A stretch of 64,000 nt of DNA from Nymphaea colorata (lineage: Eukaryota > Streptophyta > Magnoliopsida > Nymphaeales > Nymphaeaceae). Position 1 is the first letter of the stretch. Each line of letters opens with the position of its first letter. Below the pieces are notes generated by a model. It searched no databases and was not told the origin of the DNA. It saw nothing but the letters and a program-made list of their open reading frames with translations. The stretch covers positions 11,902,505 to 11,966,504 of the forward strand of contig NC_045140.1 of assembly GCF_008831285.2 (NCBI RefSeq). The letters run 5' to 3'. This document shows, piece after piece, positions 33,329 to 43,214 of the stretch. Made by a program: the position numbers and the translations under genes.

Positions 33329-35730
33329 GCATGCATCATATAGTATTCATGCATATACACACACTTTACTTTCCATTCACGCTAAGCACAATGCACCTCC
33401 CAACAAAAATCAAGAAAGATGAATTCAATTTATGTCTTTTGCCCACAGGTGCAACATGAAGAGGTTCATCTCCTCTTAATTTCTCCAAGAACACATTATT
33501 TTCCAAATTTAGAGGCATGCAAGTTAGGGTTTCCTAAATTCCTAGTTAAATTTTATTCATTCAAACATCAAAATGCTAGGTCGTACCCCAATTTACACTT
33601 TTATTTTAGCTCAGTTGGATGTGAGTCCACTAACTGGCCTCTTTAAGTCAATTGATCATCCCCTTTCCCTAGATTTGGCCATGTTATTTTCTACTTCAAA
33701 ATGAATTTTCAAAGATTCCCTGATTATCCACTTTAAGCCAGAGAAACTTTCATTTTTCCTCTAGTTAGCTAGGTTATCCCCATTAAGATGCAAGAATTGT
33801 CCTTGAATTCCTTCTCATTTAAATGCCTTCGCTTTCAAAATGAATTTCAAAGTACCTACTAAATTTAGATTTTAAATTTATGATTGGTTTTAATCTTCGT
33901 TTTGAGCCTGACCTTGCCAGAGTCGACCCTCAGAATTGACCCTAGATCCAACTCTGAAGCAAGACTAAACTTCAACATGCCTAGATCAGAACTATGTTCC
34001 AATTAGAACTGGACTTCAATGCCCCTTTAGGCTGATCCAAGACTTTATTTCTTTTAAAATCTAGGTTTAACCATCTTTACATCTCTTTTCAAACATAATT
34101 TTTACGCCATCGCTTTTCGAAACTCATGCATCATGTAGATTTAGGATGCATGCATGGACCCCATGATGAAAGGGTTTTCCTAAGAATATTATGTGTATTT
34201 CTAAAACTCTAAAGGTTTCCTTAGGGTTTTCCAATCATGTGTTTTTCTACTTGCTTATTGCATCATTTTCCTAAAACAAGCCTATTTCAAATCAGCATGC
34301 ATTCTTATAGGCATTTCTAGGTATATTTTGAAACACATAATTAATATTTAGGCATTGCTCAAACCTTGCTTTGGTTACTCCTAGTGAAGGCACCAGGAAC
34401 AGCTGAAGCTCATACCAATAGGTCGGGTCTCATTTCCCATTTCTTTTATCCCATATTTTAAAACAGAGGCAAGTATATATTTTCAAGTTAGCCATCATTT
34501 GCTGTCAAAAGTTTTCATATATAAACAAGTGTTCCGCACTCAGATGAAGCTTTGCCCAAAACAATCTGAAGCTCTATTCTTGGGTCAAGGATGGTGAGTA
34601 GAATTCAAGCTTGGCTACCCAAGCTTGACTTGTGCTCCAACAGCCCTAGCTCCCTCATGCTCAGCTAATGTGCTCCCTTAAGAATAGTAAATTGTCATTT
34701 ACATTAATGGCATTCAAGCACTAGGTAACCCCCACTTATTTCTGCTCACATCTAGCAGTTAAGGAAATTAAGTTTGCCATTTTTTAAAATTGTGAATTTC
34801 TAAAACTGTTAATTATGAAGCATTTGAGATTGTGAAGTCTAAAACGTTCTTTGAACATATAAAGTCCAATAATCCAGTCAATCTATGAATCTAACTAGAT
34901 TTGGTTGAAAAGGTGTTCAGAGATGCAATCCAAATGGCTCAACAGATTGAAAAGGAAATCATGGGAAGAAAAGATATTAACAGATAAAATCTAGTTGGCT
35001 TAGCAGATTGCAACTGAAATCATTACTCAGTGGATCGTGTTGCCTAAGAAACATGCGTTAATTGAGGAAGCTGATGGACACTTTCAACCAGAAAGAGACA
35101 AGTCAATCTAATGATCTTGGAATGCTGACAAATCCAGCAAAAAAATCTCAAATACTAATGTTAAAAAATTTGTTGATGACCATCATGGAAATCTTATAAC
35201 CAGCTCTCCTAAAATAAAGGAGAGGATTGAGTTGGCACTCCACTATATTATGAAGAAGCTTGTCACATGGTATGGCATGGTGGAAGTACATTTATCATGT
35301 CCTTAGGTGATTCAATCCATGGAACCATGTAAATATGTTTGTCTTCTCTTTTTGAGCCTTTATTTTGCATCATTTGCATTTCATCAAGATTCATCCTCTG
35401 TAGTTTGTTGAGATTCACCATCTGCATTTGCTTTGTCCTGAATTGATGTGATGAATTTGTAGAGAAGCATGGAGCATTTAGATTTCTTGATATCTTGGTC
35501 ATGATTGTGCTCTTACCATTAGGTGCCTTCATGCATAAGTATGCATAGTAAAGTGGACAAATATTTCACAGTCTTTGTGTTTTCTTTCCCATTCCTCGAG
35601 GCTTTTTGTTGTTCAATTCAATTTTTTCCCCAATAACTTCAAGCTGAAATTTTATATTCTGATGTAATTCTGGATGTAGTTGTTGCTTGGCAATCCCGTG
35701 GTGGGTTTAAGCTTTTCCCAACATAGTTAA
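33329..35730 (+). repeat. Mosaic block P (reference orientation)
   Basis: Large dispersed repeat block. Parts of it reappear inverted: 33329-34650 at 50130-51570, 33660-34280 at 44420-45045, and 34735-35640 at both 38200-39260 and 49040-50090. A short part near 34395 (GGCACCAGGAACAG, then CATACCAAT) resembles the end region of the long LTR at 63400, so the block may derive from a related long LTR; this is inference. No intact gene. Confidence 0.72.
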
Positions 35731-36107
35731 AAAGAAAAGCAAGAAATGTGGATAACTTGTTTTACCTCAGAGAAAGCAGACCACTTGTGCAGAGTATGGG
35801 AGTCATCGTGGTCAGAGAGAGAGGTTGTGGCTTTGACGGGGAGCTGACGATTTTTGTCTGGGAAGTGAAGGTAAGAGAAGGAAGCTGGAGGAGGAGATGG
35901 TGGCCTGCACATTTTCTTCCTCTCCTACGTAAATCTTAGCTCGGTTTTGAGGGAAGAAGGCGTGGAGGGAGCCCCTGATCAAGATGCATTTTCTACATAA
36001 ATCTGCACATTTTCTAAAAAAAATGCATTCTTAAAAGTTCATAAAACATCCAATATGTACAATGAAGTCATATTGAAACATCATAAGAAATCCAAATGCT
36101 TTAAATT
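35731..36107. other. Unassigned sequence between block P and the foldback element
   Basis: A GC-richer stretch (35760-35900) with a possible splice donor (GAAGGTAAGAG near 35868) may be a captured gene scrap or a leader. I cannot assign it. Confidence 0.35.
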
Positions 36108-36835
36108 GTAGAAAAAAAGTCTTTGCAAATATTTACAAATGTGCCAGTGGTTGGAGATTTTAGAAAGATTCGATGAAACATCCATGTGGGGTTAGATATC
36201 TACTTTGTTTATTAAAAAAGGCATAAAAAGCAACGAAAATACTTGCACTACAGGCAAGTGGGGTTGCTTCTTTTGATTACTGGGTTATTGTTTGGTTTTA
36301 GTTCTACAAAGTTCCCACTCCTCCTGATCAAGATGGAGCTGGCGATTTCTTGGACATTTGTTCTGTTTGCTTTTCAAGGCTTGAGTTTGCGACTCTAAAA
36401 ACCAAACCATCCAGCTATCTGATTTCACTAAATCCTGAAAGATAAGGACAAAGGACAAGTTTGTTGTTACCACAAATGTAGGTTACCTTATCTGGTTTAA
36501 ATGAGACTAATCGGTTTCTGGGCCATGCTACCATCTGGAAATAAATATCTTCTCCTAATATCAGCGGCCGCTATTGAAGCCTCAAGCTCTTGTGAAATCC
36601 ATCTTGCCCTCCAACTTGAAAACGCGAGCATGAAAAGCAGCATCAGCAAACAACAAGCTGCTGCTGCTGCTCATGGCCGCCACTTGCCTGTAGTGCAAGT
36701 ATTTCCTTTGCTTTTTATGCCTTTCTTAATAAACAAAGTAGATATCTCACCCCACATGGATGTTTCATCAAATCATTCTAAAATCTCCAACCACATGCAC
36801 ATTTGTGAATATTTGCAAAAACTTTTTTTTTCTAC
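36108..36835. mobile_element. Foldback / MULE-like element with ~150 bp inverted arms
   Basis: The left arm 36108-36260 (GTAGAAAAAAAGT, TTTGCAAATATTTACAAATG, TGTTTCATCGAATC-type text, GCACTACAGGCAAGTG) is the inverted copy of the right arm 36681-36835 (CACTTGCCTGTAGTGCAAGT to CTTTTTTTTTCTAC). Between the arms is ~420 bp that differs in composition and contains exon-like sequence on the minus strand. Long inverted termini around gene fragments are typical of Pack-MULE elements. No 9 bp target duplication was found, so the outer ends are uncertain. Confidence 0.68.
36285..36534 (-). pseudogene. Captured gene fragment, two exon-like segments
   Basis: Read on the minus strand, 36534-36487 (16 codons, MVAWPRNRLVSFKPDK) lies between acceptor TTTATTTCCAG and donor GTAACC. 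The next segment, 36434-36285, follows acceptor CTTATCTTTCAG and encodes 49 residues (DLVKSDSWMVWFLESQTQAL through to LCRTKTKQ) and a stop. The two join in phase across a ~52 bp gap, shorter than normal plant introns. I do not recognise the family. The fragment lies entirely between the inverted arms of the foldback element, which suggests capture of a C-terminal gene piece. No promoter or 5' part is visible. Confidence 0.45.
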
Positions 36836-36946
36836 TCAAACACCTTTTAAGGCAAACTTCCTTCTACTCAAATAGCACTTTTTATTTCTTTTCATATGAG
36901 AAGAGATAGATGATGAGATATTTGTCTTAATAGTTGGTTATTAACA

Positions 36947-36968
36947 TGTGTGTGTGTGTGTGTGTGTA
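36947..36968. repeat. (TG)n microsatellite
   Basis: Eleven TG dinucleotides. Confidence 0.9.
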
Positions 36969-37429
36969 TAACCAGTTGCTTTCACTCTTATACAACATCT
37001 TTAGGCGTATGTATCATAATGAACAACTTTAGTAGATTAATGGATACTAATGACATTTAGCCATTTAGGTTAGACTCCCATCAACTTTGTTGCATTTTTA
37101 GATTAACAAAGGAAGATCTCTTACTATCAACTATCTAACCAACTAAGGAATAATGATAAACACCAACTAGAAAAAAACAGAAGAGCTCTCTCGTACATGG
37201 TGTATTTATAAGTTGTTTTAGCCAACTGAAAATTGGTAATACCAAAGCAAATCATAAGTTCATAACTGACCCATGTCAAGCAATCAATGACCAGTCACAT
37301 GTTCTACAGACCCTTATTGTCAAACTTTGAAGAAAAGAGTCTTCATTGCCATAAAATAGAGGCTCTGTTGAATAGCATCGTGAGGGGCTCAATATGGATC
37401 CCTTCACTCGCTTGGTATAGAAGAAAAGA

Positions 37430-38515
37430 ATTTTCTCTCTCTACACAGCCTATAAACTGCACACACCACTGCTTTTATTTACTTACTACTACCATTGTTT
37501 CTCAGACTAAAAGCTCTTCACCTGGCCTGCCATCTATCCATTTGCCATCAGAAGATAGAACGCAGTCTGTGAAAAGAGGTTTAGGAGCGGCGCTGAAGCC
37601 ATTGACACCAAAGAGAATACAGGTGAAGGAAGCCATCTTGAACAAATTCAAGAAAGCTGTTTCCAACAAAGCCAGTCATGATGAGAAGGTTACAACACAT
37701 AATTCCAATTCACCATTTAAAAAATGGAAGGTATCAGATGCTGGAGATGGGAAAGGAAGATGGGAGCATCATTGGATATTTTAGTTAGACATTATTTTCT
37801 ATAAACTTAGTCTTCCTCTCTGGGCTCTTGTAACTATGAAAGTGCCGGTAGTAGACCCACCAAAGAATATGAGCAACTCTTTTCTCCCAAAATTTCTTTT
37901 CCAAGTTCTTGTAGAAAGACAATCATACTATAGTTTGTATAATGTGAAATGGAACCAACCACATAACATAGCCCAGTGGCTTACATACTCTGAGTTGTTT
38001 TCCTCTATAATATCTTTTCAGTTGATTGGCTGGATATCTCATTCCACTTTAGCATAATACTTTATATATCTTATACTCAATCATGGAGATGCAAATTGCA
38101 TGAGAAGAGTTCCCAGTAATGATTGGATATTTTTTCCTAAAACACGTGCTTAATATCAATAACTGCAAATGTACTTTCCTCTTGGTCTTCTCTGAAGTCT
38201 CAAGTACATCTGGATCTTGCATATCGGCATATACCTGATAAATGATCACACAAGCATAAACCAATATTGCCAAGCAACAAATGGATCCATAATTCCATCA
38301 GCATATACAATTTCAGCTTCAAGTTATGGGAAAAAAAAAAGTGAATTGAACAACAAAAAGCCTTGAGGAAAGGGAAAGAAAACACAAAGACTGCGAAATA
38401 TTTGTCCACTTTACTATGCATATGTATGAAGGCACTAATGGTAAGAGCACAATCATGATCAAGATCTCAAGAAACTTAAATGATCTATGCTTCTTTATGA
38501 ATTCATCATATCAAT
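37430..38515 (+). repeat. ~1.1 kb block, direct copy of 43215-44335
   Basis: The two blocks match along their length. TTTTCTCTCTCTACAC, then TTACTTACTACTACCA, then AAAAGCTCTTCACC open both, and both continue through a coding-like segment, GACATT.T..TCTATAAAC and the ATACTTTATATATCTTATAC stretch to AAGATxTCAAGAAA. They differ by substitutions and small indels, including ~21 extra bases at 43336-43357 in the second copy. Confidence 0.85.
37510..37784 (+). pseudogene. Coding-like C-terminal fragment, copy 1
   Basis: An open frame whose last ~90 codons read SSSPGLPSIHLPSEDRTQS, then GLGAALKPLTPKRIQVKEA, NKFKKAVSNKASHDEK, and NSPFKKWKVSDAGDGKGRW before HHWIF and a stop. The product is basic and hydrophilic. 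Copy 2 at 43354-43587 keeps the same frame with mostly conservative differences. I do not recognise the protein family. The fragment is embedded in a duplicated block, so it may be a captured or decayed host gene piece rather than a working gene. Confidence 0.45.
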
Positions 38516-39265
38516 TCAGGAGAAAGGAAATGCAGTTGGTGAATCTCAACCAACCACAAAGGATGAATCTTGATGAAATGCAAATGATGCAAAATAAAGG
38601 CTCAAAAAGAGAAGACAAACATATTTATTTGGTTCCATGGAGTGAATCACTAAGGACATGAGAAAGGCACTTCCACCATGCCATACCATGTGACAAGCTT
38701 CTTCGTAATATAGTGGAGAGCCAACTCAATCCTCTCCTTTATTTTAGGAGTGCTGGTTACAAGATTTCCATGATGGTCATCAACAAATTTTTTAACATTA
38801 CTATTTGAGGTTTTCAGCACTCCTAGGTCATCAGATTGACTTGCCTCTTTCTTGTTGAAAGCATCTGTCAACTTCCTCAATAAAGCATGTTTTCTAGGTA
38901 ACACGACCGACTGAGTAATGATTTCATTTGCAATCTGCTCAACCAACTAAATTTTATCTCTCAATATCTTTTCTTCACATGATTTCCTTCTGAATCTATT
39001 GAGTCATCTGGATTGCATCTCTGAATACCTTTTCAGCCAAATCTAGTTAGATTCACAGATTGACTTGGATTATTGGACGTTATATGTTCAAGAAACGTTT
39101 TAGACTTCACAATCTCAAACGCTTCATAGTTAACAGTTTTAGAAATTCACAATTTTCAAAAATGACAAACTTAATTTCCTTAACTACTGCTAGATGTGAG
39201 CAGAAATAAGTGTGGGGTTACCTAGCTCTTGAATGCTATTAATGTAAATCACAATTTACTATTCT
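38060..39265 (-). repeat. Mosaic block Q (inverted relative to block P)
   Basis: The part 38200-39260 is an inverted copy of 34735-35640 and a direct copy of 49040-50110, with the same gaps and AT-runs. With block P it makes an inverted repeat with ~1 kb arms around a 2.5 kb centre (35.7-38.2 kb) that holds the foldback element and coding-like copy 1. Confidence 0.82.
38650..38946 (-). pseudogene. Coding-like segment repeated in blocks P, Q and S
   Basis: A minus-strand frame reads IANEIITQSVVLPRKHALLR, then KKEASQSDDLGVLKTSNSN, VDDHHGNLVTSTPKIKERIE, LALHYITKKLVTWYGMVEV and a stop. The same protein-like text, with frame lesions, is found at about 35000-35305 (plus strand) and 49490-49790 (minus strand); a shorter piece is near 44345-44420. 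Only this copy is open throughout. The family is not recognised. Frame conservation suggests it came from a real coding exon carried within the repeat. Confidence 0.42.
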
Positions 39266-39270
39266 TAATG

Positions 39271-39495
39271 GAAGATGTAGTTGTGGACCTTATTCTTGTG
39301 TTTCATTGATTAAAGAGTGGGAATTCATGCATTTAGAAGTTTGGTATTGCATTTCATGACATTTGAAGCACATGTGATGTGTTGTTTAGTCTCTTTATGG
39401 GTCGTTTGATAGCTAATAAACTTTGTGTTGTCTCATTAATCTGCTGATCAAAAGATTGGGACAAGTTCATCAAATGCAAGCACTATTGTTCAATG
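39271..39495 (+). repeat. Direct copy of 31838-32083
   Basis: Shares AAGATGTAGTT, CCTTATTCTTGTGTTTCATT, CTTTGTGTTGTCTCATTAAT and GATTGGGACAAGTTCATCAA with the 31.8 kb module. It stops at CTATTGTTCAATG, where the GC-rich element begins. Confidence 0.85.
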
Positions 39496-40304
39496 CCGGC
39501 CCGACCCGGTAAACCCAAGCCCGGGTCGGCCCATCGGGCCCGAGCCCGGCCCGTCATTCGGGTATCAGGCCCGGGTCCGACCCGGTGGACGCTGAAACCG
39601 ACTTCGTCTTCATCTTCAGACTCTTCACCCCCAAAACAGGCAGCAGCAGCAAAGGTGGCCGGAAATCCTGTGATTTTGGCCGACTCCGACCACCCCAACA
39701 GTCGAGCTCCAGTCCACTGGAAGTGCAGCCATCCGGCAATGCCTCCTTGGAAATTTCGTGGCGATTGATCGCCGGTGGAGACAAAGCCAGGTGAAGAAGC
39801 AACTGCAGTAGAGGTCCGTGGCTGAAAAGAGGGGCGCCCGAAAATCTTGCGATTCCGGCTGGCAGAGTGCACCTCTGGGGATGGACTTGGGCTCTTAGGA
39901 TCGCCATTCACTGGAGGTGTCGTCTGAGCTTTTTGGCACAAATGGCCACCGGAGATGGCAACGGCAGAACGAAGAACAGGCCGTCGGGGAAAATGCTCTT
40001 TAGACGACAAGAGCTTCTTCAAATGCTTCGATCGTGGTCGTTTCCGGCTTGATTCGCCTTGGGTTTGCTCCAGGGGAGTCGTGAGAGGCAGGCGATGTTG
40101 TCCAAACCAATGAGCACGGGATTCTGCCGAAGCAATCGCTGGAAATGGTTGGAACGCCTTGCCTGTTCTTCACTGGAAAACGACATGTTTTTAATATCGG
40201 GCCGGGCCGGCCTATCGGGCTTGGGCTCGGCCCGGGCCAGGTTTTTCCCGGCCCAGACCCGAGCCTGACCGGGCCGGGCTGGGCTGGCCCCATGCCCAGG
40301 CTTA
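39496..40304. mobile_element. GC-rich element with GGCCC-type inverted ends
   Basis: About 809 bp. The left end (39496-39590) is packed with CCCGACCCGG, CCCGGGTCGGCCC and CCCGAGCCCGG. The right end (40195-40304) carries the complementary words (GGGCCGGGCCGGCC, GGCTCGGCCCGGGCC) and finishes CCATGCCCAGGCTTA. The middle is GC-rich and open in several frames on both strands, but no domain is visible and composition explains the open frames. It starts exactly where the copied 31.8 kb module breaks off, so it is an insertion. No clear target duplication is found because another element abuts on the right. Confidence 0.6.
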
Positions 40305-41578
40305 GATATCCATGATCTAGTGCGGAAAAGCCCCTCTTTCGAATTGAGACTGACTGGTGGAGCCATATTCCTTGCTCTTCCTTTTTCAAATTGTAAATTG
40401 TGAACCATGAAGAGAGGAACAAGGAAATGTGTGCCAATAAGCAAGAGGGGAGAAGAAAAAGGTGCCGGAAATGGACATCTTTCTCTACCTCTATCTCTGC
40501 GTGTGTCAATTGTTTTATTACGAAAACAAATCCTTGTATACATGATTTATTTTCTTACTTGTTTACTGTTAGTGGGTAAGAGGAACTGGAGTATATTAAC
40601 CGCCGGCCGTGGCATAGGAACCAAGAGTCGTTTCAAAGCTCTATTGTCCTCCGGGCACAGAGGGAGAGAGATTTGCCGGAGGCAAAAACACAGAGAAGTT
40701 GGCTGCTGATAGGCTTGAGGTCCTTTTTTATCTGTTCCCGAGTCCTTGCCACTGTTCCTTTTCTGTTCCTGCAGTCCCTGATCAATGGCTAGGATCATGT
40801 CCTGTGAAATTCCCTGCTCTTTATTACGAGCCTTTTACTTTTCAACATTGTCACAAAAAACGCCGTTTTTTTAAAAAAAACACATATTTAATGCCAAAAA
40901 CACTTCTGCCGTATAATACCCGTACTATTCCCGTTTTTTTTAAAAAAACGTCAAAAAACAAAAAATGCGTATAATACCCGTTTAATATCCGTATAATACC
41001 CGTTTTTTACCGTTATTTTCTCGTTTTTTGCCGTTTTTTTATTAATTATTATTTTTTATAATTTTTAAGATGTATTAAATGTTTAATTTTTTTAAAAAAT
41101 TTGCCGAACTTTTCTCGTTTTATTTTCGATATATAAAACTTTGCCGTATTATACCGTTTTTTTCCTCGCTGTTTAATACCCGTCCCCATTTTTTGTGACA
41201 ATGCTTTTCAAGACAGAGAGACACTCTCTCTCTCTTGCACATTGTTCCTGCGGGATTAGAAAGGAGGAAACAAAAATCGCGGGGTTTTCTTTCCCGGATA
41301 ACATCGGTTTTTCCCAAGACATTGGTGTCCCTGGGTGTTGGACGTGGCTGTTGTTGGCAGCGTTGGGGACAATTGACACAAACAGAGATAGAGGGAGAGA
41401 AAGATATCCATTTTCGGCCCCTTTTTCTTCTCCCCTCTTGTTTATTGGCACGCATTTCCTTGCTCCTCTCTTCAAAGTTCACAATTTACAATTTTAAAAA
41501 GGAAGAGGAAGGAATATGGGCTCCACCAGTCGGTCTCAATTTGAAGGAGGGGCTTTTTCCCGCTAGACGACGGATATC
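40305..41578. mobile_element. Element with ~208 bp terminal inverted repeats
   Basis: The left arm 40305-40512 starts GATATCCATGATCTAG and continues AAAGCCCCTC, GACTGGTGGAGCCATATTCC, CAAATTGTAAATTGTGAACC, and GAAGAAAAAGG to GTGTGTCAATTG. The right arm 41370-41578 is its inverted copy, ending GAGGGGCTTTTTCCCGCTAG, then ACGACGGATATC. The ~850 bp centre includes the hAT MITE at 40846-41203. The end sequence (CGGATATC) also occurs repeatedly at the edges of the palindrome units near 45.5-48 kb, linking the families. Short open frames here are shadows. Confidence 0.72.
40846..41203. mobile_element. hAT MITE, 358 bp, perfect 15 bp TIRs and 8 bp target duplication
   Basis: The terminal inverted repeats CATTGTCACAAAAAA (40846-40860) and TTTTTTGTGACAATG (41189-41203) are exact complements. 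The target duplication CTTTTCAA is perfect at 40838-40845 and 41204-41211. The interior is AT-rich with repeated GTATAATACCCG, CCGTTTTTT and AAAAAACG words, and no coding sequence. Perfect termini and target duplication suggest a fairly recent insertion. The right half resembles the tail of the hAT remnant at 3222-3307, and the termini resemble those of the 14985-16072 element (both carry TGTCAC). Confidence 0.92.
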
Positions 41579-41584
41579 GGCTTA

Positions 41585-42060
41585 TGAATAAGAAAAAATG
41601 GTCACCAGCCGATATCGGTTTTTCCCCACTAGTCCATGGATATTGGCTTATGAATAGGAAAAAATGGTCACAAGCCGATATCGGCTTTTCCCCACTTTTA
41701 GTGGCCCACAGACATATTGCTGGACCTTTAATGAAATTTTTGTGGGCAGCTCACACGTGGCTCCATTACTGTTTTAGGGAATGTAATTGACCACTTCGTT
41801 AATTTGATGTAGGTGATTGGATTTGGATTTGAAAAGTTTCAATGCTCCAATGTTAAGAAACTTTTTTCTTATTCATATCTTTTCCCCTTTAGACCACGGA
41901 TATCAGCTTTTCCCTACTAGACGATGGATATAGAAAATTTTTACCATATATCTTAACGCCTTTCAAGATTATTTAACGACGCAAATATTCAAAGTTTTTG
42001 AAGTCCTTCAATATAAGGATTTGATAATTATAAAGTGTTAGGTAAGCATAGCATTCATAT
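41585..42060 (-). repeat. Inverted copy of the 45890-46500 module
   Basis: GAATAAGAAAAAATGGTCAC, then GCCGATATCGG, CCCCACTTTTAGTGGCCCAC and GGACCTTTAATGAAATTTTTG recur in the opposite orientation at 45410-45540, 46180-46320 and 46360-46500. 41790-42056 (GTAATTGACCACTT, TTTTTCTTATTCATATC, CTTAACGCCTTTCAAG) is the complement of 45890-46185. The two form a long interrupted inverted repeat. Confidence 0.8.
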
Positions 42061-42660
42061 GGAAAAAACACAAACTGCCACAATCGATCTCCTACAAAGT
42101 GAGTCCTCGGAACTCCAGTCCTGTAGCAGATATGCTGAAGAAAAGCTTAACCAATGGCTCCACCATGAGATGAAGCATTAACGGGGATTCCAAGCCTGCA
42201 AGCCCCTGGAATCAAAAGGTTTCCACAAACATGAGCAAAAAGTCAACTTCCTCAATCCCCTGAAATTGGATGATTATCGACGCTAAACAAATGGATATTC
42301 CACAGAAATATCAACTCATCGATGGCAGGCAAAGACCGTGAACTAATAGCGAAAAGCGAGTGAAGTCTTTCCTTCTTCTCACAAATCCTCAAATAATCTG
42401 GGGAATTTGACCTTTGTGCAGAAGAAGGGAAGAAGGCGGGACCTGGAATCACATAATTCCTTCAGAATAAGAAAATTCTGCAGCAATGTTCAGTATCCAA
42501 AGCCGTAATTCAGCACCAAAATCTCCTCGCCGTCACTTTTTTCGAGATAATGTGCAATGTCGCGAACACGAGAGCAGTCACTCCTAAGGATCAAGAAGCA
42601 AAATAGACCAAAATAATTATGAAATCGACGCTTAGTTCTGTGCCTCGCTGATCCCTGATC
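41990..42660 (+). repeat. Direct copy of 48245-48895
   Basis: Shared text includes GGATTTGATAATTATAAAG, CACAAACTGCCACAATCGAT, TGAAATTGGATGATTATxGACG-like sequence, AAATATCAACTC, TCGATGGCAGGCAAAGACC and CAGCACCAAAATCTCCTC. The block has no intact gene. A short minus-strand frame in each copy is not recognised. Confidence 0.82.
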
Positions 42661-43214
42661 TGCTAAAATAATACAAACAACAAAAAGTCGATATCAACTT
42701 GTGACCACTTTGTTAATCTGATGTAGGTGATGTTGGCAAGTGGTTTCGAGATTTTGGATTTGGATTTGAGAAGTTTCAGATGCTCCAATGTTATGAAACT
42801 TTTTTCTTATTCATATCTTTTCCCAGCTAGACCACAGATATCGGCTTTTCCCCGCTAGACCATGGACATAAGCTTGTGTTCATTGTTTGTGGGTGATTTT
42901 TGTTGTGGTCTTCCTTGTAGGAGTAAGTACGTGTCCCACGGTGAGATGGTTCCAAATTTGGAACATATAAAATTGTCAAAAAAAAATAGAAATGAAATTT
43001 TATGAACTCAGTAAATTGCCCGTTGTAATTATGGAAAACCAAAGTCATTATTCAAATTTGGATTCGGGCAATCGAATCAGTTAAAACTCAATCCAAATCT
43101 TATTGTATTGGATTCCGAGATCCGAAAAATGTTTATGTAATATTGAGGTACTGCCTAGGTGAGAGGCTGAGATCCTCTTCCTTTTCCATTGTCTTTGGAG
43201 TTTTAAGCTGCAAA
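42661..43214. repeat. Repeat debris between duplicated blocks
   Basis: Contains another copy of the TGATGTAGGTGATGTTGGCA and TTTTTCTTATTCATATC text seen at 41800-41880 and inverted near 46060-46150, plus unassigned AT-rich DNA. Confidence 0.5.

Noticed and set aside
36501-36875. A 124-codon plus-strand frame with an Ala run.
   Set aside because: It crosses the boundary between captured sequence and the inverted arm. The opposite strand has splice signals and a better exon structure.
39483-40543. Open frames of 170-180 codons on the minus strand in the GC-rich element region.
   Set aside because: Several overlapping frames on both strands are open, no domain is visible and the terminal words are low-complexity, so composition is a sufficient explanation.
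41195-41591. Overlapping open frames on both strands near 41.2-41.6 kb (100-120 codons).
   Set aside because: They fall in the inverted arm of a repeat element and mirror frames at 40.4-40.7 kb on the other strand; no domain.
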